Part shown: piece by piece, positions 1-5,501 of the stretch
How the letters are laid out: each line of letters opens with the position of its first letter
How positions within the stretch are numbered: the stretch's first letter is position 1
From: Halorhodospira sp.
GTDB lineage: Bacteria > Pseudomonadota > Gammaproteobacteria > Nitrococcales > Halorhodospiraceae
Assembly (NCBI GenBank): GCA_007121755.1
Contig: SKJZ01000024.1
Location: 1-12,055 of the forward strand
Direction: 5' to 3'
Length of the DNA: 12,055 nucleotides
Translations under genes and position numbers: made by a program
The notes under the pieces: generated by a model
Databases searched by the model: none
The model's input: the letters and a program-made list of their open reading frames with translations, nothing else
What the model was told of the DNA's origin: nothing

Positions 1-274
1 CGATCCGCTCCTGCTCCACGTAGATGTAGACCGGGGAGCCGTCGTCGCGGACGTCGTACTGGTGGTCCTCGTCGGCGTGGCATACCAGGCAGCGCTCATT
101 GGGGATGATGCGCTCGCCGGTCTCCGGGTCGAACTGGTGGAGAAGCTCGAGCTCGGTGACCCCCGTGACCTCTGATGCGCCACCGTGGGCCCCGCTGTGA
201 GCCAAGGGCGCGATCAGAATGAAGACGGCGACCCACAGGCAGGCCAAAGCCGTCCGTGCGATGCGTGATGGCAT
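1..274 (-). CDS. Periplasmic c-type cytochrome, probably multiheme (N-terminal part)
   Basis: This is the first 91 codons of a minus-strand gene that continues past the left edge of the window. The ATG at 272-274 is preceded by AGGAG nine bases upstream, which supports this start. The protein opens with a Sec signal peptide: MPSRIAR, then a hydrophobic run of about 15 residues (LACLWVAVFILIAPLAH), with cleavage probably near residue 27-29. At about residues 62-66 the motif CLVCH is a CxxCH covalent heme c attachment site. It is followed by an acidic stretch and DDGSPVYIYVEQERI. A CxxCH followed by a 'DGS-V-Y-V' strand is a pattern I associate with multiheme c-type cytochromes, where a histidine and a further CxxCH would follow, but only one heme site is visible here. 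The protein should act in the periplasm in electron transfer. The gene has its own AT-rich upstream spacer and lies downstream of the large flavoprotein gene in the same direction. Partner and substrate are unknown. Confidence 0.8.
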   Translation of the reverse strand, partial: MPSRIARTALACLWVAVFILIAPLAHSGAHGGASEVTGVTELELLHQFDPETGERIIPNERCLVCHADEDHQYDVRDDGSPVYIYVEQERI

Positions 275-304
275 CGTGGTCTTCTCCTATTCTTTATGGT
301 GATA

Positions 305-317
305 TTAGCGGCGCTAA
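305..317. repeat. Perfect inverted repeat TTAGCG-G-CGCTAA
   Basis: Six-base arms (305-310 and 312-317) flank a single central base, about 30 bp upstream of the cytochrome start codon. A short, nearly uninterrupted palindrome in this position is typical of a dimeric regulator's operator, but it could be chance. No regulator family is recognised from it. Confidence 0.4.
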
Positions 318-324
318 AGCGTGG

Positions 325-350
325 CCGCATGGTTATAGATGCGGGTTATA
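325..350. repeat. Overlapping inverted and direct repeats in the cytochrome upstream region
   Basis: CCGCAT (325-330) and ATGCGG (339-344) form a perfect 6-bp inverted repeat around an 8-base centre. Interleaved with it, GGTTATA occurs twice in the same direction at 331-337 and 344-350, a 13-bp period. On the minus strand these read TATAACC twice, resembling duplicated -10 elements or a tandem binding site. The bases match exactly. A regulatory function is inference. Confidence 0.4.
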
Positions 351-397
351 TGCTTATTTGGTGTCTTTGTATATTTTCCAAAAGAGATAGACAACTT

Positions 398-433
398 GCC
401 CCAGGGGGGCGTGTGACGGGGGCCTCTGGGCCC
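398..433 (-). terminator. Weak tandem hairpins downstream of the flavoprotein gene
   Basis: Immediately after the flavoprotein stop codon, GGGCC/GGCCC (420-433, 4-base loop) and then GCCCC/GGGGC (398-410, 3-base loop) can each form a 5-bp GC hairpin. On the minus strand the second is followed only loosely by T-rich sequence (CTATCTCTTTT, some 7 bases later). This is a poor match to a classical intrinsic terminator, so readthrough into the cytochrome gene is possible. Confidence 0.25.
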
Positions 434-434
434 T

Positions 435-3400
435 CTAGCCTTGGCGCAGAAGTTTCTCCACCCAGAGGGCCGCCAGGTGATCGGTGAGACGGTTCTGCAT
501 CTGGCGGGCGGCCAGGTTGTCGAGGTCGATCCAGTCCAACGGCTGGTCCTGCTCGGCGCAGGAGAAGACGGCGCGGGTGCGCTCGCCGGTGTCGGGGTCG
601 ATCTGCCACTGCAGGCACTGGGCGCAGACGCCCTTGAGCATGCACTGCATTGGGCTGCCGACCGTGCCCACTGCCTTGAAATGCGGTTTGAAGTAGTTGT
701 GCAGGCCGTTGGACAGGGCCTCCTGGAATCCGCGCAGCAGGCCGGTGCCGCCGACGACCATCACGCGGTCGACCTCGGATAGCGGGATGCCAGTTCCGGC
801 GGCTGGGCCGATCTCGCCGTCGCCGTAGCGGCGGACCAGGTCGACCATGTCTGTGGTCACCACGGCGGTGTCTTGCGGGCGCCGGGTCTCTACAGTCGGC
901 TCCTTGGCGGTGGCCCAGACAATTTGGTCGGCGCCGTCTTCCAACTCTGCCTGGTGGTCGATATCGCCGGCTTGGCCGAATGCGGCGATATAGAGGACAC
1001 GGTTGCCCGCGGCGCGCAGAGCGGTGCCGATATCGTGCATCACCGCGGCGCCCCAGCGGCCGGCGACAACCATGACGGTTTTGCCTTCGGGGATCTCGGT
1101 GGGGGCGCCGGTGGGGCCCATCAGGATTATGCTCTCCCCGGGCTGCAGGCGGGCGGCGACGCGCGGCCCGGCGCCCCACTGGAGTACCATGAGCCGGATG
1201 CAGTCGCCCTCGATGCCGGTGCCCGAGACGGTGAGCAGGGGCACTTGGAGCCTTGTGCCTTCGACGACCGGGCTGGTGCTCTCCAGGGTCTGCAGGCGGA
1301 AGAACTGGCCGGGGCGAAACCGTTCGGCGGCCATCGGCGCCCGTACCCAGATCTCGGCCACGCCGGGGCTCGGGTGGTCCACCGCGACCACCCGCGCGGT
1401 GAGGCGGTGTTCCATGTCGCGCAGAAAGTCGAGGATGAGATCCCTTGGCTCTCCGGGCGGGGGCTGATCCGCCGCCTCCGCCGCTTCCGGGGTCTGTTCG
1501 ATGGCGGCTATTACGGCCGGGTAGGCGCGCTGGGCCGAAGCGATGGCCTTGACCACGCTACCCGCGAAGGTAGGGTGGGTGTCGCCGATAAACGAGACGG
1601 TCCGTCCGTTCGTGCGGTGGGAAGTGAACGGGGCCGGCTCGCGGGACTTGCAGTGCTCCGCGGGGGCGACCGGTTGCATCCGCTCGGTATGGAAGGCGTG
1701 GGTGCGGTAGTGGTTGCCATCCAGCTCCAGGCTACCGGGGTTCTCGTGGGCGTAAATGGTGTTGGGTACGGTCCCCGCTGCGACGAAGATGGAGCGGGCC
1801 GGCAATTCCACCTCGTGAGCGGTCGCGAACCAGCGCCCGTCGTCGTGATCCATGCGCCGGAAGAGCAACGACCGCACATGGCCGTATGAGTCGGTCGCGG
1901 CGTGGATCGGGTCGAGCCCTTCGGCGAAGAAGACACCCTCTTCGCCGGCCTTCTGCAACTCCTCGTGGTTGCGGACATAGGCCGGCGAGACGTTCATCCC
2001 CTTGCGGTAGGCGAGGGTCACGCCGCCCCAGGAGTGGAGCAGGCGTATGAAATCGGGCCGCCCGCCGGAGGCCGCCGCCCGTTCGCGCTCGGCGCGCACG
2101 GCACGCCCGTGTTCGAGGAATTCATCGAGGATCGCCCGGTCTTCCTCGTTCAACCGTCCCTTCAGCGCCTCTTCGCCGCCTTTCTCTTCGGCGGCCAGCA
2201 GTTCGAAGCGCCGGGTGATCTTCTCGACCTGGGCGATATAGTGGGCCTGCACCTCGGTGGCTGTGTCGACGGCGGTGAGGCCGCCCCCGATCACTACGGC
2301 CGGCATGCGGACCTGCAGGTTGGCCAGACTGTCCGCCTTGCCCGCGCCGGTGAGTTGTAGCGCCATCAGGAAATCGTTGGCTTGGCGCATGCCCCGCGCC
2401 AGGCTGTTGCCGATGTTGAGTACGCGGGGGTAGCCGGCGCCGGTGGCGATGCAGACGTGATCGAACCCGAGCGCCCAGGCGTCGTCGAGCGTAAGGGTGC
2501 CGCCGAAACGGACGCCGCCGCGGAGGCGGTACCGTTCGCGGCGTGCCAGCGTCAGGTAGATCAGCTTGAGGAAGTTCTTGTCCCAGCGGTTGGTGATGCC
2601 GTATTCGGCGACGCCGCCGAAGCCGTAGTTGGTTCGCGTCTCCAGGGGCTCCTGGATCTGGCTCCAGTCGCGAATGGGGCCGTCGAGCCACTCCTGCGGC
2701 AGCGGTTCGATCTTGAGCCCGTCGATCGCGACCACGGCGCACCCCTCCATGGTGAGGTGGTGCGCCATGGAGAACCCGGCCGGCCCCTGGCCGGCGATGA
2801 GCACCCGCCGCCCGTTGGCCGGTTTCGGTAGGTATTGGCGCCGCCGCAGCGGGTTCCAGCGCACCAGCAGGTGGTAGATCTCGACGCCGTAGGGCAGGGC
2901 GAGGACGTCGGTGAGGCAGCGGGTCTCGATCTCCGGGATGTTGACCGGGTCCTGCTTCTGGTAGATGCACGACTTCATGCAGTCGTTGCAGATGCGGTGC
3001 CCGGTGGCCGGCACCATCGGATTGTCGACCATGGCGACCGCCAGGGCGGCCAGCGGGTGGCCGTCCCGGTAGAGCCGGTTCATCTCGGAGATCTTCTCTT
3101 CCAGCGGGCAGCCGGTGAGGGTGACGCCGAGAGGGTCCATCTTGAAGCCGAGTTCTGGATGGCCTTTACGCTCGGGGAAACCGCGGGAGCAGAAGTCGCC
3201 TTCGTGGTCGTGACAGTAGATGCAGTAGTGGGCTTCGCCCGCCACCCGCCGCCGCGGGGAGCGGTGGTCGGTGAGCGCGAAGCCGTCGCGGTGGCGCCAC
3301 TGGGCCGCCGGCGTCTGCATGCGGACCGCCTTAAATGCGCCGTCCTCTTCGCGCTCGAACGCCACCAGGTTGGCGTGGTCGATGCGCCGGGGCAGTTGGA

Positions 3401-3962
3401 ACGCCACCCATCCGGCCGTGGCTTCCCTTCCGGCGGGATCGTTCAGGGCGGCGGCGCACCAGCGCACCAGGCGGGCCATGCAGTCGCCGTCCTCGTCTTC
3501 CAAAAGCCGCGAGCCGAGTTGGGCGACGGCCAATTCCCGGTCCTCATGGTCGAGGCCGCGGGCCGCTAGCTCACGGTCCAGCCAAGCGTCGAGCGTGGTG
3601 AACGGCTCGCTCTCCGGTTCGCGTAGCCGCTTGGCGCGGCGCTGAACGATCCGGGCCTTGAACGTCATGATTGCGCCGTCCCGCCGAATGGCGTCGGCGG
3701 TCTCGGCCAACGCCTCCCCGGCACCAAACATTCCGGCAATGAACCGCTCCAGCGCGGGTGCGAGATCGAGCAGGAGTTCGCTCAGCTCGGTGGGGGGTAG
3801 CGGCGCGGCCGCCTGCCGGTAGCTGAGCAGGCGCTCGTGGAGGACCGGGGCGGCGCTCTCCAGGTGGTCAAGGAAGAGGCGGTCCAGCTCTTCCAGTCCC
3901 GCGCGCTCTCTGATCCGCGCATAGTTGAGACCGGGTAGTTCGATAGGGTCGGCGGCCGTCAC
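435..3962 (-). CDS. Large fused FAD/NAD(P) iron-sulfur oxidoreductase (GltD/NfnB-like + PyrK/NfnA-like)
   Basis: This 1175-residue cytoplasmic flavoprotein is probably an NAD(P)H-dependent electron-transfer enzyme. Residues 1 to about 240 are mostly helical and match no domain I recognise. Eight cysteines follow: C247, C250, C258 and C285, then C325, C328, C332 and C349, likely ligands of two Fe-S clusters as in GltD-type proteins. An FAD Rossmann motif, GQGPAG, is at 391-396, and the second nucleotide-binding GGG is at 559-561. A charged helical insertion spans about 575-640. The YRKGMNVSPA segment at 652 corresponds to YRRDESNMPG of GltD, and FIGDTHPTFAG at about 791 is the second FAD-contacting stretch. 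From about 850 a ferredoxin-reductase/PyrK-like module begins, with RPGQFF at 883, an NAD domain, and the [2Fe-2S] cysteines C1107, C1113, C1116 and C1135. The GTG start at 3962 is chosen because GGAGG lies 4 bases upstream and it overlaps the previous stop as GTGA. The frame stays open to 4085, but that extension is antisense-like and inside the neighbour. NfnAB and SudAB are the nearest described two-subunit analogues. The reaction and partner are not known. Confidence 0.85.
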   Translation of the reverse strand: MTAADPIELPGLNYARIRERAGLEELDRLFLDHLESAAPVLHERLLSYRQAAAPLPPTELSELLLDLAPALERFIAGMFGAGEALAETADAIRRDGAIMTFKARIVQRRAKRLREPESEPFTTLDAWLDRELAARGLDHEDRELAVAQLGSRLLEDEDGDCMARLVRWCAAALNDPAGREATAGWVAFQLPRRIDHANLVAFEREEDGAFKAVRMQTPAAQWRHRDGFALTDHRSPRRRVAGEAHYCIYCHDHEGDFCSRGFPERKGHPELGFKMDPLGVTLTGCPLEEKISEMNRLYRDGHPLAALAVAMVDNPMVPATGHRICNDCMKSCIYQKQDPVNIPEIETRCLTDVLALPYGVEIYHLLVRWNPLRRRQYLPKPANGRRVLIAGQGPAGFSMAHHLTMEGCAVVAIDGLKIEPLPQEWLDGPIRDWSQIQEPLETRTNYGFGGVAEYGITNRWDKNFLKLIYLTLARRERYRLRGGVRFGGTLTLDDAWALGFDHVCIATGAGYPRVLNIGNSLARGMRQANDFLMALQLTGAGKADSLANLQVRMPAVVIGGGLTAVDTATEVQAHYIAQVEKITRRFELLAAEEKGGEEALKGRLNEEDRAILDEFLEHGRAVRAERERAAASGGRPDFIRLLHSWGGVTLAYRKGMNVSPAYVRNHEELQKAGEEGVFFAEGLDPIHAATDSYGHVRSLLFRRMDHDDGRWFATAHEVELPARSIFVAAGTVPNTIYAHENPGSLELDGNHYRTHAFHTERMQPVAPAEHCKSREPAPFTSHRTNGRTVSFIGDTHPTFAGSVVKAIASAQRAYPAVIAAIEQTPEAAEAADQPPPGEPRDLILDFLRDMEHRLTARVVAVDHPSPGVAEIWVRAPMAAERFRPGQFFRLQTLESTSPVVEGTRLQVPLLTVSGTGIEGDCIRLMVLQWGAGPRVAARLQPGESIILMGPTGAPTEIPEGKTVMVVAGRWGAAVMHDIGTALRAAGNRVLYIAAFGQAGDIDHQAELEDGADQIVWATAKEPTVETRRPQDTAVVTTDMVDLVRRYGDGEIGPAAGTGIPLSEVDRVMVVGGTGLLRGFQEALSNGLHNYFKPHFKAVGTVGSPMQCMLKGVCAQCLQWQIDPDTGERTRAVFSCAEQDQPLDWIDLDNLAARQMQNRLTDHLAALWVEKLLRQG

Positions 3963-3972
3963 GACTCCTCCC
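3959..3972 (-). promoter_or_regulatory. GTGA stop/start overlap with strong Shine-Dalgarno
   Basis: On the minus strand GGGAGGAG (3965-3972) precedes GTG (3960-3962), whose last two bases are shared with the TGA (3959-3961) that ends the DUF4139 gene. This arrangement fixes the flavoprotein start at 3962 and suggests translational coupling of the pair. Confidence 0.75.
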
Positions 3973-5446
3973 AGCGCACTTGGTAATCGAGGGTGACTGT
4001 CTCCCCGGGGGGCAGGTTGATGTGCCAGCCGGCGTGTCCGGCGTCGACCGCGTAGTGTTCGTGGGACGACTCCACGATCTCCCACTCGCCCGGAATGCGC
4101 TCGATGACTTCGACGCGGGCGCTTTCATCCCCGCCATTGCGAAGCTCGATCGCCCAGGCGGCTTCCGTGGCTCCGCCCTCTTCGCCGTCTCCGGCGCTGC
4201 GTCGCTCCACAAGCGTGCGCACGCCGGTCAGGTGAAACGCTTGACCGATCTTCAGCGCCACCTCCCCCCCGGCCGGTGTCGCGGGGATCTGCCCGGCGCC
4301 GTAGAGCGCGGTGGTGGGCCGGTGGGGCGAGCCCCGGTGGACGTAGACGGCGCCGGCGGGCAACGGCTCGGCGGTGGTCCACTCAATGTGCCGTGTTACC
4401 GGCTGGCCGCGCGCACCGTCGGGCCGTTCGGCGGCGTTGCCGATGGTGCGGAAGCGTTCGGCGACGTCCAGCCGCTCATTGTCGAAGAGGTGAATGCGGT
4501 GGGTGCGCCCCGCCCACAGATCGAATCCTTCCTCGGTCCGATAGGTCGGGTGCCCGAGCAGGTCGCCCTTCTCGGTGGCCTCGTCGCCGTTCCAGGTCTG
4601 CAGCACCTTGGCCCGGCCCGGTTTGTCGATCGCGGCGGCGACAAAGGTGATTTCGGCGGCGGGGAGGTCAATACCGGTGTTGTTGGTCAGTTCTCCATAC
4701 GCGGCGAGAGAGCCGTCGCCCAAGGGGTCGAGGTGGAGCCGATAGCCGGCCCGCCACTGGAGGCCGCGGCTGCGGTAGCTGAGTTGAACCGGCTCCACGC
4801 CGCCCCGGCGCGCGGTGAGCCGCAACTCAAGGGCGGGTTTGCCGGTCAAGTGCCGGGGGGCGGCGTCGAAAATGACGCGGGTCTGCGGGGTCCGCGGTAC
4901 AGTCTCGATGTTGTCGCCGAAGGAGAGGATCAGGTGGCGGCCGTCGAACGCGAGCAGGCGGCCCTCGCGGGCGCGCGTGCTATCCGGCGGCACGATGGCT
5001 ACGCTCTCCCCAAGGTGGGCAGCCAGCAGCGACTCTTCGTTCAGGTCGCCGGCGGTGAAAGCCGAGGCGCTCAGTTCAACCGCGTGGTCCGACGAGACGG
5101 CGATCGAGGCCGGGTCGATGGTCTTGGGGATGTCCGTGACAATCAGGGAGTTGGCGCCGTCCGCCAGCCCGATTTCCCGCTCTTCCAGCAGTGTTGCCGG
5201 CCCTCGCTGGTAAACTGTGATGGATAGGGAGTTGCGGTCGCCCCGGCCGCTGTGGACTTCTTCCGTCCCTTGGGGCAGCTCCTGCTCGGCGATGGAGAGC
5301 GGCTCCAGGAACTCAGGGGCGGCCTCTGTCTCCGCGGCGGCGGTATCCGGAGCGGCGTCCGCGGGGGTCGTGGCGGGTTGCGCGGCGGATAACACGGGGA
5401 AGAGGGCGATAAGGGCGCTGCCGATGAGACTGAATGACCGTTGCAC
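3959..5446 (-). CDS. Secreted DUF4139 domain-containing protein
   Basis: This 495-residue protein is probably periplasmic or surface-associated. It begins with a signal peptide (MQRSFSLIGSALIALFPVLSAAQ, cleavage near residue 22), then an Ala/Pro/Glu-rich linker to about residue 50. A conserved N-terminal strand region (SLSITVYQRGPATLLEER and IPKTIDPASIAV) follows, then a long beta-rich region from about residue 195 (LSYRSRGLQWRAGYRLHLD, GELTNNTGIDLPAAEI) to a C-terminal NLPPGETVTLDYQVRW. The segment 'Y-SRGL-W-A-Y' followed by 'N-TG-DL--A-I' is characteristic of the DUF4139 family, sometimes called mucoidy inhibitor-like. Its molecular role is not established. The start is GTG at 5444-5446 with GGAG eight bases upstream. 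Its stop overlaps the flavoprotein start by 4 bp, so the two are co-transcribed and probably translationally coupled, although one is exported and the other cytoplasmic. Confidence 0.8.
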   Translation of the reverse strand: MQRSFSLIGSALIALFPVLSAAQPATTPADAAPDTAAAETEAAPEFLEPLSIAEQELPQGTEEVHSGRGDRNSLSITVYQRGPATLLEEREIGLADGANSLIVTDIPKTIDPASIAVSSDHAVELSASAFTAGDLNEESLLAAHLGESVAIVPPDSTRAREGRLLAFDGRHLILSFGDNIETVPRTPQTRVIFDAAPRHLTGKPALELRLTARRGGVEPVQLSYRSRGLQWRAGYRLHLDPLGDGSLAAYGELTNNTGIDLPAAEITFVAAAIDKPGRAKVLQTWNGDEATEKGDLLGHPTYRTEEGFDLWAGRTHRIHLFDNERLDVAERFRTIGNAAERPDGARGQPVTRHIEWTTAEPLPAGAVYVHRGSPHRPTTALYGAGQIPATPAGGEVALKIGQAFHLTGVRTLVERRSAGDGEEGGATEAAWAIELRNGGDESARVEVIERIPGEWEIVESSHEHYAVDAGHAGWHINLPPGETVTLDYQVRWEES

Positions 5447-5501
5447 CGAGACTGCTCCAGTTCATGGATCCTCTTTTCGGCCCTCCAGACTACCATGCTG
5501 G
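5447..5501. promoter_or_regulatory. Short divergent intergenic region
   Basis: Only about 55 bp separate the DUF4139 start (minus strand) from the preferred receptor start (plus strand), so promoters for both must lie here or inside the flanking coding sequence. No good -35/-10 pair, no Fur-box-like 19-mer and no cobalamin riboswitch element can be seen. The only clear signal is the GGAG of the DUF4139 gene at about 5455-5458. Confidence 0.35.

Larger units (their letters stand above)
275..434 (-). promoter_or_regulatory. AT-rich spacer, likely promoter region of the cytochrome gene
   Basis: This 160-bp gap between the flavoprotein stop and the cytochrome start contains no convincing gene. 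About 285-395 is clearly richer in A and T than anything around it, as expected of a promoter in a GC-rich genome. Read on the minus strand it holds two copies of TATAACC, either of which could serve as a -10-like element, and a TTGGAA/TTGTCT stretch upstream. No single pair of hexamers is close to consensus with good spacing, so no exact promoter is assigned. The ribosome-binding site AGGAG lies at about 284-288. Confidence 0.4.

Noticed and set aside
296..487. 63-residue plus-strand frame in the spacer before the cytochrome gene
   Set aside because: It has no Shine-Dalgarno, runs into the 3' end of the flavoprotein gene on the opposite strand, and shows no recognisable content.
435..3962. 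Identification of the flavoprotein as DsrL
   Set aside because: DsrL is GltD-like but is encoded within a dsr cluster. No dsr gene is near, and this protein carries a PyrK-type C-terminal half and an unusual N-terminus.
3963..4085. Extension of the flavoprotein frame to a start at 4085
   Set aside because: The extra 41 residues are arginine- and proline-rich shadow sequence inside the DUF4139 gene, whereas GTG 3962 has a strong Shine-Dalgarno and the typical GTGA overlap.
3980..5227. 415-residue plus-strand frame opposite the DUF4139 gene
   Set aside because: It is a high-GC antisense shadow. The minus-strand frame has a signal peptide and recognisable family motifs, and this frame has none.
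5447..5501. Possible Fur box or cobalamin riboswitch upstream of the receptor
   Set aside because: No GATAAT-type 19-mer and no B12-box-like sequence is present in the short gap.
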